From Streptomyces clavifer (lineage in GTDB: Bacteria > Actinomycetota > Actinomycetes > Streptomycetales > Streptomycetaceae), in NCBI GenBank assembly GCA_014651175.1, contig BMWJ01000011.1, positions 62,001 through 126,000 of the forward strand: a DNA stretch of 64,000 nt, in the 5' to 3' direction. The position numbers and the translations under genes are program-made. Positions 8,178-21,200 of this stretch are shown piece by piece. Every line of letters begins with the position of its first letter. Position 1 is the stretch's first letter. A model generated the notes under the pieces. The model had not been told where the DNA came from. It saw only the letters and a list, made by a program, of their open reading frames with translations, and made no database searches.

Positions 8178-11100
8178 GTGCCACACGCCTCACGCCATGT
8201 CAGTCCCCCCACGCCGGCGGCTCCGGAGCCGGTCGGGCGACGCGATCCCGGTGCCCCGGCGTCGATCAGGCCGGCCTCGTTCGCCCAGAAGCGCCTCTGG
8301 TTCCTGGCCCAACTCCCCAGCGGGAACGCCGCGTACAACGAGCCGCTCGCCTTCCGGCTCGACGGGCCGCTCGACTGCGGCGCCCTGGCCCGTTGCCTCG
8401 ACTTGCTGACGGAGCGTCATGAGGTGCTCCGGACACGCCTCGTGGAGCACGACGGGGAGGTGTGGCAGCACATCGACCCGCCCGGCGCCGGATTCTCCCT
8501 GGCTCTCGTCGATCTGACGAACAGTGCTGATCCCGACGCGCGCCTCGAAGCGCTCCGGTCGGAGGAGGCAGGCACCCCCTTCGACCTGGCCGCCGGCCCG
8601 CTGGGGCGCGGCCACCTGGTCACTCTGGGGGCAGGGAGCCAGCTACTCATGCTGACGTTCCATCACACCGTGTACGACGGACACTCGATGAGCGTCATGA
8701 TGCGTGAACTCGGCCGGCTCTACGCGGCCCGGACATCCGGTGGGGCCGACCCGCTGCCTCCGCTCGCCATGCAGTACGCCGACCACGCGCAGGTCCAGCA
8801 CGACGCTGTCACCGGCGGTGCTCTGGCCGGCCAGGAGTCCTACTGGCAAGGTGTTCTCGCCGGTACCCCCGCCGTGCTGGAGCTCCCCGCCGACCGCACG
8901 CGCCCCGCCGAGCAGGCGTACGAGGGCGGCCGGATCGAGTTCACGGTCGATCCCGCGACCACCGACGAGCTGCGTGCCATGGCACGCAGGCACGGAGCCA
9001 CGCTCTTCGTGACCGTTCTGACCGGATGGGCGATCCTGCTCTCACGGCTCTCCGGACGCAGCGACATCGTTGTCGGCAGCCCGGTTGCCAACCGTCGCGG
9101 ACCCGCCGCCGCAGGCCTGATCGGTTTTCTCGTCAACTCGCTGCCCCTGCGGGTCGACCTGTCCGGGTCACCCACGGTGACCGAGGCGCTGACGCGGACC
9201 CGCGCCGTCGTACGCCAAGCGCTCCGGAACCAGGACCTGCCCTTCGAGCGGATGGTGGAGCTGGTCAACCCGCCTCGCAGCGCCGCCCACACCCCCCTCT
9301 TCCAGACGATGTTCGCCTGGCAGCCGGACCGGCACGACCTCCTCGACCTGCCCGGAGTGCGGGTGCACCCCCTGCCGATCGGTCACGCTCCCGCCCGCTT
9401 CGAGCTGTCGCTGGTGGCGGTCGATGCCGGGGACCGCGTCCAGGGCCACCTGGACTACGCCACCTCGCTGTACGACCCGGCGACGGCGCGGCGCTGGGCC
9501 GGACACCTCGAACACCTGCTGCGGGACATGGCACGCGCACCCGAGCGGACCATCGGGGAGCTTGAGCTGATGGACGACGAGGAACGGCTGCGCCTGCTGC
9601 GCGACTGGGATGCCACCGGAGGCGTGCTGGAGCCCGCGCCCCGTGCACCCGCAGGCTCGGTGACGCCGTCTTCCGTCCTGGCGGCCACCGGGCTCGTGGA
9701 GCTCTTCGAGGCTCAGGTGCGCGCCCGGCCGCACCACACGGCCGTCGTCGGCACCGACGACACCCTCGACTACGCGGCCCTCGACCGCCGGGCCGGCCGC
9801 CTCGCCCACGCCCTCACCGCCCGCTCCGTGGGCCCCGGCGACGTGGTCGGCCTGCACGTCAGCCGCACGACCGCGCTGGCCGTCGGCATCCTCGGCATCC
9901 TCAAGGCCGGTGCCGCCTACCTCCCCCTCGACCCCGGGCAGCCGTACGACCGGCTCACCGCCATGACCGAGGACGCGGACTGCCCCCTGGTGCTGAGCGA
10001 CCGTGCCGAGGACGGACGCCCCGGTCAGTGGCTGGACCTGGCGGCAGTCGAGGCCGAGGGAACCGACGAGCGGGCGACGGCCGGCATCGGCCACGCCCCT
10101 GACCGGCTCGCTTACGTGATCTTCACCTCCGGCTCCACCGGACGGCCCAAAGGCGTCGCCGTGGAGCACCGCAGCGTGCTCAACCTGTTCGCCAACTGGC
10201 AGTCCCGAATGTGCTCCGGACCCGGCGAGCCCGGCTCCGCCTGGTCCAGCATCGGGTTCGACGCCTCGGTCCACGAACTGCTGCTCCCGCTGATCACCGG
10301 CGGAACGCTGCACATCGTCCCCGAGGAGTTGCGCGGTGATCCGGCTGCCCTCATGACGTGGATGCGCGAGCACGGCATCACCCAGGCCTTCCTGCCACCC
10401 GCGTACGTGAAGTGGATCGACGAGGACCCCGCCCGGCGGCTGGCGGGACTCCGGCTGCGTACTCTGCTCACCGGCGTCGAGTCGCTCACCGGGGCCGCCC
10501 TCCACCGCCTGACCCGGCATCTGCCCGGTCTGCGGATCTGTTTCGGCTACGGACCCACCGAGGCGACGCTCTACAGCACCGCCTACTACGAGCCCGGTCC
10601 GCTGGAGCGGCAGTGCCCGGTGGGGCGTCCGCTCGGCAACACCCGGCTGTACGTGCTCGACCCGGATCTGCGACCGGTGCCGCCCGGCGTGGTCGGCGAG
10701 GTCTACCTGGGCGGTGACTGCCTCGCCCGGGGCTACCTCAACCGCCCCGACCTCACCGAGGAACGCTTCCTGCCCGACCCGTTCCTCCCCGGAGAACGCG
10801 TCTACCGCACCGGAGACCTCGCCCGCCGCCTCCCCGACGGTCAGGCCCATTACGCGGGCCGCGCCGACGACCAGGTGAAACTGCGCGGGTTCCGGATCGA
10901 ACCCGCTGAGATCGAGGCCGCGCTGGGCACGCTCCCCGGTGTCCGTGAGGCAGTCGTCCTGGCCGACCCGGACGCCGACGGACAGCCCCGGCTCGTCGCC
11001 TGTGTCGGGAGGGGCGAGGCGGCACAGCGCACCACCCACGACTGGCGCACCGCGATCGGCCGCCTGCTGCCCGACTACATGGTCCCGGCCGCCTTCGTGG

Positions 11101-12200
11101 ACCTGCCGGCCCTGCCGCTCAACCGCAGCGGGAAACCCGACCGGGAGGCGCTGCTCCTGCTCGCGCGCTCCCAGGCGTCCCGCGGGGTCAACGCGGCCAG
11201 CCCGCGCGACCACATAGAGCACGGCCTGTACCGGATATGGGGGGAGATCCTGCTCGCCCCGGACATCGGCATCAGCGGCGACTTCTTCGAGATGGGGGGC
11301 ACCTCCCTGTCCGCGATCAAGATGGCGCACCGCATCGCCGAAACGTTCGGCCGGTCCATACCGGTGGCCGAGATCATCCTCCGGCCCACCATCGAGGCAC
11401 TCGGCGCAGTGCTGCGCGAGGAAGGGGCACCCGACGCCACCGGCAACGTCATCGAGTTCCGGGGTGGCACCGGCGCGCGCGTGATCTGCGTACACCCCGC
11501 CGGAGGCACGGCCTTCTGCTACCTGCCGCTGACCCGACTGCTGCCCGAGTCCGTCGCCCTGCACGGCATCCAGTCCTCAGGGCTGAACGCAGGCGAGAAC
11601 CACCTGCCGGACGTCGAGGCGATGGCGGAGACGTACCTGCGGCTCCTGGAGCCCCTGGGCCCGGGGCCGCTCGTGTTGACCGGCCTGTCCTACGGCGGAC
11701 TCGTCGCCCACGAGATGGGGCGCAGGCTCGCCCTGCGCGGCCGTACCGACGTCAGCGTCGTCCTGCTCGACACCCAGGCCACCGACGACCCGGCCGCCCG
11801 CGCCGCCATCGCACCCGTGGACATGGCCGAGTTCCGCGACAAACTGGTGCGGTTCAACGGCATGTACCCCGGTATCGAGGACGCCCAGGTGGAACGGTAC
11901 TTCCACATCTACAACCACAACCGGATGACCGCCCGAGACCACGTCCCGGCCACCTCCGGTGCACGTGTCGTCCTCGCCCAAGCGGTGCCCGGGCGCGAGG
12001 ACACCCCCTTCCACGCGGAGGTGCGCGACTTCTGGCGGCGCCGCTGCGCCGACCTCCGGATCGAGACCATGGACTGCGACCACTGGGAGATACTGGAAAG
12101 CGCCGAGGTGCCACACGTGGCGGACATCATCGCCGCCGAACTCGCGCACCACGCAGCTCCGTCGGTCACCGGCAACGTCCTTCCGGCCCGGGAGGCGTGA
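8178..12200 (+). CDS. Nonribosomal peptide synthetase, single module C-A-T-TE
   Basis: One-module synthetase with its own thioesterase. Domains in order: condensation (about residues 30-470, active-site HHTVYDG at 162-168); adenylation (about 505-990, with FTSGSTGRPKGV and GYGPTEAT); carrier (GGTSLSAI, phosphopantetheine Ser1043); and type I thioesterase (about 1100-1325, nucleophile Ser1171 in GLSYGG). I start at GTG 8178, behind GGGAAGG; an in-frame GTG at 8076 behind GAGG is possible and adds 34 arginine-rich residues. By manual alignment to GrsA the binding pocket reads D-A-H-A-L-G-G-L-Y, which matches no code I know. The stop overlaps the next start by one base. In detoxin-like pathways such a module could attach an aminoacyl ester (inference). 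Confidence 0.95.
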   Translation: MPHASRHVSPPTPAAPEPVGRRDPGAPASIRPASFAQKRLWFLAQLPSGNAAYNEPLAFRLDGPLDCGALARCLDLLTERHEVLRTRLVEHDGEVWQHIDPPGAGFSLALVDLTNSADPDARLEALRSEEAGTPFDLAAGPLGRGHLVTLGAGSQLLMLTFHHTVYDGHSMSVMMRELGRLYAARTSGGADPLPPLAMQYADHAQVQHDAVTGGALAGQESYWQGVLAGTPAVLELPADRTRPAEQAYEGGRIEFTVDPATTDELRAMARRHGATLFVTVLTGWAILLSRLSGRSDIVVGSPVANRRGPAAAGLIGFLVNSLPLRVDLSGSPTVTEALTRTRAVVRQALRNQDLPFERMVELVNPPRSAAHTPLFQTMFAWQPDRHDLLDLPGVRVHPLPIGHAPARFELSLVAVDAGDRVQGHLDYATSLYDPATARRWAGHLEHLLRDMARAPERTIGELELMDDEERLRLLRDWDATGGVLEPAPRAPAGSVTPSSVLAATGLVELFEAQVRARPHHTAVVGTDDTLDYAALDRRAGRLAHALTARSVGPGDVVGLHVSRTTALAVGILGILKAGAAYLPLDPGQPYDRLTAMTEDADCPLVLSDRAEDGRPGQWLDLAAVEAEGTDERATAGIGHAPDRLAYVIFTSGSTGRPKGVAVEHRSVLNLFANWQSRMCSGPGEPGSAWSSIGFDASVHELLLPLITGGTLHIVPEELRGDPAALMTWMREHGITQAFLPPAYVKWIDEDPARRLAGLRLRTLLTGVESLTGAALHRLTRHLPGLRICFGYGPTEATLYSTAYYEPGPLERQCPVGRPLGNTRLYVLDPDLRPVPPGVVGEVYLGGDCLARGYLNRPDLTEERFLPDPFLPGERVYRTGDLARRLPDGQAHYAGRADDQVKLRGFRIEPAEIEAALGTLPGVREAVVLADPDADGQPRLVACVGRGEAAQRTTHDWRTAIGRLLPDYMVPAAFVDLPALPLNRSGKPDREALLLLARSQASRGVNAASPRDHIEHGLYRIWGEILLAPDIGISGDFFEMGGTSLSAIKMAHRIAETFGRSIPVAEIILRPTIEALGAVLREEGAPDATGNVIEFRGGTGARVICVHPAGGTAFCYLPLTRLLPESVALHGIQSSGLNAGENHLPDVEAMAETYLRLLEPLGPGPLVLTGLSYGGLVAHEMGRRLALRGRTDVSVVLLDTQATDDPAARAAIAPVDMAEFRDKLVRFNGMYPGIEDAQVERYFHIYNHNRMTARDHVPATSGARVVLAQAVPGREDTPFHAEVRDFWRRRCADLRIETMDCDHWEILESAEVPHVADIIAAELAHHAAPSVTGNVLPAREA

Positions 12201-15200
12201 TGCACGACCGCCCCCTCCAGCCTGCCGACGCACGCGCGGACTCCCCCTCCCCGGCCGTCCACCCGCTTCCGCCGGCCTCCACCCTGGCCGAGGCCGTGCT
12301 CGCCCAGGCCCGGCGCGCCCCCGGCGCCCCCGCAGTCGAGGACGGAACGGTCGTCATCGACTACGCCGGACTCGACCGCCTCAGCGGCCGGGTGGCGTCC
12401 GGCCTGCGCGCCGCCGGCGTACGTCCTGGTCAGGCGGTCGCCGTCTGCCTTCCCCGTTCGTGGCGGCTCGTCTGCGTCATGCTCGGCATCCGCCGTGCCG
12501 GGGCGACCGTCGTACCGCTGGACCGTCTCAGCCCCGACCGGCGCCGCCGGCACATACTCGGCGACTCCGCAGCGGTGGCTGTCGTGCACGCGGCGTCGGA
12601 CGGAATCGACCTGCCGGCCTCCCTCCCCGCACTCGACGTGGACCGGCTGACGGGAGGCGACGACGAACCCGCCGACGTGGCCACGTCCAACGGACCGAGC
12701 CAGGGCGCCCCTTCCGAGGCCGCCTTCGTCTTCTACACGTCGGGGACCACTGGCCTTCCCAAGGGCGTCGAGGTCACCGACGCGGGCGTGCTCCGGCTGG
12801 CCCGCGCACGGTATGTGATGGAAGGTCAGGACACGCGCTACGGCTGCCTGTCCAACCCCGCCTTCGACGCACTGAGCTTCGAGGTCTGGACCCCGCTGCT
12901 GACCGGCGGCGTCTGTGTCGTCCTCCACGACGAGGTGGTGCAGAGCCCCACGCTGTTCGCCGCCGCCCTCCGGGACCTGCGCATCGACTCGATGTTCATC
13001 ACCGTGTCCCTGTTCAACGCCGTCGTGGCGGCGGTGCCCGACTGCTTCGCCACCGCCGGGCGGGTGCTGATCGGCGGCGAGCAGCTCAACGCCCACGTCG
13101 TGCGCCGCTGGTACGAGACCAACCCGGGCAGTGCCACGGTCCTGTTCAACGCCTACGGACCCACCGAGGCCACCACGTTCGCCCTGTGCCACCCCATCGC
13201 CCGGGAGTCCGTCGCCGACACCGTCCCCATCGGTACCGCCCTGCCCGGTACCGGAATCCTCCTGCGCACCCCTGACCGGCGTGTCGCCGAACCCGGTGAG
13301 ACAGCCGAACTCCTGCTCGCCGGCGAGGCGCTGGCCCTCGGCTACCGCAATCTTCCCGAGGAGACCGAGCGGCGCTTCGTACTCCTGCCACGAGCGGAGG
13401 GCGGCGAGGAGCGCTGGTACCGCACCGGTGACCTCGTACGGGCGGACGAGGAGGGCCGTGTCACCTACCTCGGCCGCGCCGACCGCCAGGTCAAGGTGCG
13501 CGGCTTCCGTATCGAGCCGGGGGAGGTGGAACGGCACCTGCTGGCCCACCCCGCCGTGCGCCAGGCCCACGTGTGCACCCGGCGCGAGGACGCCGACCAG
13601 CACGAACTGATCGCATTCCTCGTGCTGGGGGGCGACCTCTCCTACGGGGCCTACGAGCAGCATCTCGCCGACACCCTCCCGGCGTACATGCGCCCCCACC
13701 GCACGCACCGGGTGGAACGGATCCCCCTGAACGCCAACGGCAAGGCGGACGAGGCCGCCCTGCTCGACACCGCACAGGCCCAGACACCCTGGCGTGGCGA
13801 ACACCGCGGCGACCAGCCGGCCACCGCCGCCCAGCGGGAGATCCTCGACCTCGCCGCAGAAGTGCTCGGTGTCGCGGAGCTGCACCCGGCCGACCGCTGG
13901 ATACCCAGCGGCGGGGACTCGCTCAAGGCGCTGCGCCTGCGGTTCGACATCCAGCGCCGTTTCGGCGTGGACGTCCCCCAGGACCTCGTCCTACGGGCCG
14001 ACTTCGCCGCCCTCGCCGACGCCGTGCACGCCCCCGACGCCGCCGGTGACATCCATCCGCCCGTCCCCGTCGCCGCCCCCGGCCCCACCGCGCCCGCCTC
14101 CAGCGAGCAGGAACGCCTGTGGGTCCTGCACGAACGTGACCCCGAGGACGCGGCCTACGACGTCCCACTCGCCTTCGCGATACGCGGGACCGTGCGCCTC
14201 CCCGCGCTCCGGCGGGCGGTACGGACCCTGGTGGAGCGCCACACCTCGCTGCGCACCCGCCTCCTCCCGACCGCGCAGGGACTACTGCAGGAGGTGGCGG
14301 CCCCCTACGACCCGTGGCAGCCCCGGGAGACCGGTGCCGACGAGCCGTGGCAGGCCCCGGCCGCCCGCTTCTTCTCCCACCGCTTCGACCTGCGCTCCCC
14401 GCACACGTGCCGGGCCACATGGCTGCCGTCCGTGTCCGCCGACCCGGCCCGAGGCGCTGCGGACGGAGGGACCCTGCTGCTGCACCTGCACCACATCGCT
14501 GTGGACGGCTGCTCGCTCGGTATCCTCCTGCACGACCTCAGCAAGGCGTACGACGCGGCGTACGACGGCGACGAGGGTGCCGAACCCTCTCCCACGCAGG
14601 GCCCGGCCACGACCGTCGCGCAATTCGCCCACTGGCAGCGGACCTGGCGCGCGACCCCGGCCTACGACGAACAGCGCACCCGCCTGCGCGCGCACTACGA
14701 ACAGGGCGCCGAGGCCGCGCCCGCCGCAACGGAGCCCCCCGCGCCCGCCGCAACGGAGCCCCCCGCGCCCGCCCGGCCCTCGGCCCGGCTGCTGCGTGCC
14801 ACCCTCGACACGGCACGGCGCGGTGCACTCGACCGGCTCGCCGCAGAGCACGGCCAGACCCGCTTCCAGCTGCTGCTGTCCGCGTACGCCTGGAGCCTGT
14901 ACGGCGTGACCGGCCAGACCCGGCCCCTGGTGGCCGCACCGGTCGCGAACCGCCCCCGCCCCGAGTTCGCGGACACGGTCGGCATGCTCGCGAACACCGT
15001 GCTGCTGCCCCTGGACATGGAGCCGGAGGCCCCGCTGCGCGTCCTTCTCGGCCGGCACGCGGCGATGTCCGAGGAGGTCCTGCGAGGACAGGAAGTCCTC
15101 CTCGCCGACGTCGTGGCGGACCGGCCGGCCGGCGCCCGGGGCGACCTCTTCGACTACCTGTTCGTCCAGGAGAACACCGACTTCTCGGCCCTGCGCCTAC

Positions 15201-18200
15201 CCGGCTGTACCGTCGGCCCGCTCTGGCCCAGCCCGCTCGGAGCCAAGTGCCGGATCACGCTCTCGGTCGTCGAGCACGCCTCCGGACTCGACTGCCTGTG
15301 GGAGTACCGGGAGGACGTGGACGAGGAGGAGGTGAGGGCAGCAGCCCGACTCCTCGGACAGGCCATCGACCTGATGGCCGAGGGCGCCGACGTCCGCCTG
15401 CGCGACCTGGTGGCCCCGTACCGCCGTACGCTCCCCGAGCACGGCCGAGGACCCGAACCCGCACCGGAGTTCACCACCGTGGCCGAGGGTTTCGAACACC
15501 AGGTGCGGCGCACCCCCGACGCCCCCGCTGTCGCGACGGGCCGCACCACCCTCAGCTACGCCGAACTCGACGCACAGGCAGCCGTGCTGGCGGAGCGGCT
15601 GCGCCCCTACCTGCCCGAGGATCCGGCCGCCCCGGCAGCAGTAGCCCTGTACCTGGAGCCCTCGGTCGAGCACGTCGTGTCACTCCTGGCCGCGGCCCGG
15701 CTCAACCTCACCGCCGTGCCACTCGACCCGTCGTACCCGCCGTCCCTGCTGCGCCAAGTGATCGCCCAGGCCGCCCCCGTGTGTGTCCTGGTGGCACCGG
15801 AGCGCGTCGACGCGCTCGACACCCTCGCACCCGCGAGCCTGCCTCGCCACCCGCTCGTGTGTCAGGCGGACCCCCCGGCTGCGGAGCCCGCCCCAGGACA
15901 CCGGGCGCTGCGCCCCCTGTACACGCTGTTCACCTCCGGCTCCACCGGAACACCCAAGGGTGTGCAGGTGCCCGACCGGACCCTGTGCAACCTGCTGTCC
16001 TGGCAGCGCGACCACGGCGGACTGGCCGCCCCGGCCGTCACCCAGCAGTTCTCCATGCTGTCCTTCGACGTCTCCTTCCAGGAGATCTTCACCACCCTGT
16101 GCTCCGGCGGACTCCTGCGCCTCGTCGACCCCGCCTGGCGGCAGGACATGCCCGCTCTCCTGGACCAGTTGGAGAGCACAGGCGTCGAGCGCCTCTTCCT
16201 CCCCTACGTCGCATTGCAACTCCTCGCGGAACACGGCGTACGGACGGGCCGCCACCCCTCCCGGCTACGCGATGTCATCACCGCGGGTGAGCAGTTGGTC
16301 TGCACCGACGCGATCCGCCACTGGTTCGCCGGACTGCCCGCGGCACGCCTCTTCAACCACTACGGCCCCACGGAGACACACGTGGTCAGCGGCCTGTGCC
16401 TGGAGGGTGACCCGGCCCGATGGCCACTGCGTCCAGCCATCGGACGGCCCGTCTCGGGCGCCCTGCTCCGGGTGGTGGACAAGGACGGCCACGCCGTTCC
16501 TCCGGGAGCCACCGGCCACCTGTGGCTCGGCGGCCCCATGGCCGGGCGTTGCTACCTGGACGACACCGGGCTGAACCGCACCCGTTTCGTGGACGACCCC
16601 GAGGCCGGCACCTTCTACCGCAGCGGCGACCTCGCCCGTTTCGACCGCCAGGGCCTGCTGTACTACGCGGGCCGGATCGACGACCAGGTCAAGATCAGCG
16701 GACACCGCCTGGAACTGGGCGCGGTCGAAGCCGCGCTGCTGCAGTACCCCGGAGTGACCAACGCGGTCGTCACGGAGACGCACGGCTCCCTGGTGGCCTG
16801 CCTCCAGGCCGACCAGGACCCCGACATCACCGAGCTCGACCGCCACCTGAGCGCACTGCTCCCGCCGCACGCCCGCATCAGCCGCTTCCGTCGCCTGACC
16901 CGGCTGCCCCGCACACCCAGCGGAAAGGTGGACCGCCAGGGTGCCCTGTCCGCCCCCGGGCACGAACTGCGCCCCCGCGACGAGGCCGCCCCGGCACGCT
17001 CCGCGCTGGAACGAAGGCTCACCGAGCTGTTCCTGGCGGCCACCGGCCGAAGCCCCGGTGTGCGGCAGCGCTTCTTCGAAGCGGGAGCCACCAGCCTGGA
17101 CCTGATGCGCTTCCAACTGCGCTGCGCCGGCGAGGGCGATCTGCACTTCGGCGTGCCGGAGCTGTTCGAGTACGTGACGATCCACTCCCTGGCGCGCCTG
17201 ATCGAGGAGCGCGGTGCACAGGCGGCCGACGATGGCGATACCCCCGGAACCCCTACGTCCGCCGTGCCACCCGCCACCCCCGGCCCGGACCGCTCCACGC
17301 CGGTCCAGGCTGTCCCGGACAGCGGTCGCACACGCCCTGCCCCCGCCGACGAGCCCGTCGCCGTCATCGGCATGGCCGTCCGCCTGCCCGGCGCCGTCGA
17401 CCTCGCCGCCTTCTGGGACCTCGTCACCTCCGGCGGGCGGGGGATCGAGGACTTCCCGACGGCGGACGGACTGGTGGGCGCCCGCAGCCAGATGGACGGG
17501 CTCGTCGCCTTCGATCCCGGCCACTTCGGCATCAGCCCGCACGAGGCCCGGCTCATGGACCCGCAGCAGCGGCACCTGCTGATGGCCTGCGTACAGGCGC
17601 TCGCACACGCCGGCATCGCCGACGCCGACGCCGGACGCGTCGGACTTCTCGCCGCGTGCGGCGAGAACACCTACTTCCAGAGCCTGTTGCGGGAGGCCGA
17701 CCCCGCCGCACTGCCCGACTCCTTCCGGCTCGCCCTGCACCACGAGAAGGACTTCCTGTCCACCCGGGCCGCCTACCACCTCGGCCTGCGGGGACCGGCG
17801 CTCACCGTCCAGTCCGCCTGCTCCAGCTCCCTCGTCGGCGTCCACCTCGCCGCCGGCCTGCTGCGGCAGGACGACGCCGACGTGATGCTCGTCGGCGGCG
17901 TCCTCGTGGACCGTGAGCTGACGGACGGGTACACCCACCGGCCGAACCACATCTTCTCCCCGGACGGCCACTGCCGTCCGTTCAGCGCGGACGCCGCCGG
18001 GACCGTCGGCGCCAGCGGTGTCGGCGTCGTCGTACTCAAACCGCTCGCCGCTGCCCGCCGCGACGGCGACACCGTCTACGCCGTGATCACTGGATCCGCC
18101 GTGAACAACGACGGCGCGGACAAGATGAGTTACAGCGCGCCCTCGCTGGCCGGACAGCGAGCCGCGGTGAGCACCGCCCTGCGCCGCAGCGGCCGTGCCG

Positions 18201-21200
18201 CCGCCGAAGTCGGCTACGTGGAGGCCCACGGAACCGGCACCCGCCTGGGCGATCCGGTCGAAGCCGCCGCCCTGCGTGCCGGATACGGACTGGCCGACGA
18301 CGCGGGACTCGCCCTCTCCTCCGTCAAGAGCCAGATCGGGCACCTGGGCGCGGCCGCCGGTGTGGTAGGGCTGGTGAGGGCGGTGCTGGCCGTGCACCAC
18401 GGCACCATTCCGCCGACCGCCGACTTCGACCGCCTGAACCCGGCCATCGACGCGGGCCCGTTCCGGATACCGGTGGCGGCACAGCCCTGGCCCCACGCCA
18501 CGCCGCGCGTCGCGGGCGTGAGCAGCTTCGGCATCGGCGGGACCAACGCCCACCTGCTGGTGGAGAGTCCGGCCGGTACGGACACGACACCGCAGCCGCG
18601 CGACGAACCTGTCCGGTTGCCCCAGCCCTGCCTCGTACTGTCCGCCGAGTCGCCCGCCGCCCTGTGCGCGGACGCCCACCGGATCGCCGCCTACCTCGGC
18701 ACCCACCCGAGCCGATACGCCCAGGTGCTGCGCCACCTCCAGGCGGGCCGGCCCGTACGGGCGTACCGGGCCGCCGCCGTATGCGAGGACGCCGAAACGG
18801 CCGTCGCCTGGCTGCGTGCCGTCGACCCGCAGGCCGTGCAGCCGACCGGCATCCCGGCATCCGGCAGCGAGGCGCAGGAGCTGGCCACGGCGTGGACCGC
18901 CGGTCACACCGTCAACTGGACGCCCGGCCCGGCACCCGCGCCCTGGGACTTCCCACCGCCCGCGTTCGACCTGGCGGACTACGACTTCCCGCGCGCGAGC
19001 CCCGCGCCGCGGACACCTGCGTACACCTCTGCGACACCACCGACTGCGACACCTGCGCCGGTGCCCGGCCGTACCCCGGACCCCCAGCGGCTCCCTGCCG
19101 ACCGGTGGATGCACCAGCCGCAGTGGACGCGGCTCCGCAGGGCCCGGACCGACGAGTCGGCCGTGACGCGGACCGCCGTCATCGTCGCAGGCGGGCGGAC
19201 CGACCCGGCGGCGTGGCGGGAACTGGAGCGACGCTACGCACGAGTGGTGTGGCTGGTGCCCGGCAAGGACCTCATCCGGATCGACGACGACCACTACGAG
19301 GCGGACCCCGCCGACGCCGGGCACCTGGCGGCCGTGCTGGCCGAGGCGAGCGCACCGGGCCCGGCGGGCACCGCCGTCGACTGGCTGCACGCGCTGCCCC
19401 TGGCCATCGACGGAGACGTCGGCGAGCGGTCCCTCGACACGGCGCGGTGGGCCTGCCTCGACACCGTCGCCGCCCTGTCCCGGGCTGTCGCGGACGTCGT
19501 GCGGACGCACGGCCGGGAACGGGACCGGCCCCGGGTGTGGCTGCTGTCCTGCGGCGCCCAGCCGGTCACGGGCCCGGTCCGGCGCCCGGAGGCCGGTCTG
19601 CTGGCAGCCGCGACACAGGTACCGAACCAGGAACTGGGCGCTGAGCTCCGCTGGTTGGACCTGCCCGGCCCCGATCCCACCGCATGGTCGGCGTTCCTGC
19701 CCGACCTCCTCCTCGACGCCCCGCCGGAAACGTCCGTCGTCGCCTTGCGCGACTCCTTCTGGTGGCACCGCGCCATCCACCCCGTGGCGGCCCCGGACCC
19801 CACGCTCAGGACAGAAGCGGACCACTCCCGTGAAGCGTGGGCGTGGGGGACCGGCACATACCTGGTCCTCGGCGGCACCGGCGGCATCGGTGCCGTCATC
19901 GCCGCCCGAATCCTCCGGCGTCCGGAGAGCCGACTCGTCCTGCTGTCCCGCAACGCCCTGCTCCCGCCGGCCCTGACGCCATGGAACGACCGGATCACGC
20001 TGGTGCGGGCTGACCTCGCCGCAGAGGAGACGGGTGATATCGCGGCTCGCCTGGCACCGCACCTGGACAGTGGCCTGGCCGGCATCGTGCACGCGGCCGG
20101 AACGGCCGCCGGAGGGCTGATCGCGTTGCGCGAAGCGGAATCCGCCCGCGCAGGGACGGATGCCAAACTGCGTGGCGCCCTGCTCATGGAGCAGCTCATC
20201 GACGCGTACGACCCGGGCCACGCCGTCTACTGCTCGTCCATGGCCTCCTTGTTCGGCGGCGTCGGACAGTTCGACTACGCCGCGGCCAACGGATGCCTGG
20301 ACGCATTCGCCCAGTACCGGGCGGGCAACGGCACGAGCCGCACCGTCCGCACGGGCATCGGCTGGGACATCTGGCGCGAGGCCGGAATGGCCCGGAGCGC
20401 GCTCGGCCACGACGAACAGCACCGGAGGCACCTTCTGACCGGCCTGACCTCCGACGAAGGCGCGGCCGTGTTCGAGCAGGCCATGCGGCTGCAACTCCCA
20501 CACCTCTGGGTCAACACCACCGACCTCTCCCAGGCCCGTAGCTTCTACGAACGCCCCCCGACCGCCGGCGTGGAGACGGCACGAGGCCCAGCGGAGGGAG
20601 CGCAGCCGACACCGCACCTGCCTCCGGGCCGCGACCGGGTCGCGCAACTCGGCGACGTCGTCGCCTGGTTGCTCGGTGTGGACGACGTCGGGACGGACGT
20701 GTCGCTGTACGACCTCGGTGCGGATTCACTGATGCTGCTCGAACTCGTGGACCAGATCAAGCAGCGCTTCGGTACAGACCTCGACCTCTCCCGCTTCAGC
20801 CACCGGGTCAGCGTGGCCGAGATCGCCGACCTCATCGACGCCACCGCCGCGGACGCCGAACGATCCGCCACCCCGGATCCCTCGGTGCAGGTCGAGGTGT
20901 GGCAGCGAGGCGTCGCCGGTTCGGACGTGCTCTGTCTCGTCCATCCGGTCGGCGGCGACATCCAGGCCTACCGCCCGCTCGTGTCCGCCCTGGGCGACCG
21001 GCTCACCGTGTGCCTGATCGCGGACCCCGCACTGCGCGCGGCGCCGGACCGGCCCGGCGTGAAACTCGCCGACCGCGCCGCACACTACCTGGACGCGATC
21101 CGCGCCGAGCTCGCCGGAACCGACGGGCGACTGTTCCTGGCCGGTTGGTCCTTCGGTGCATGGATGGCCCTGTCGATGGCCGCCCATGCGGAGGAGCACG

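Noticed and set aside
9168-11564. 798-aa minus-strand frame opposite the first NRPS
   Set aside because: Antisense to a certain NRPS coding region; low-complexity Gly/Val/Asp composition.
11237-12199. Upstream 963-bp extension of the hybrid megasynthase frame
   Set aside because: It lies inside the first NRPS in another frame and is Arg/Pro-rich; ATG 12200 with GGGAGG and overlap with the NRPS stop is the natural start.
18570-19850. Possible acyltransferase between KS and KR
   Set aside because: No GHSxG active site or substrate motif; the segment looks like linker plus the KR structural subdomain.
16265-20647. 1460-aa minus-strand frame opposite the NRPS-PKS
   Set aside because: Mirror of the megasynthase gene; no motifs of its own.
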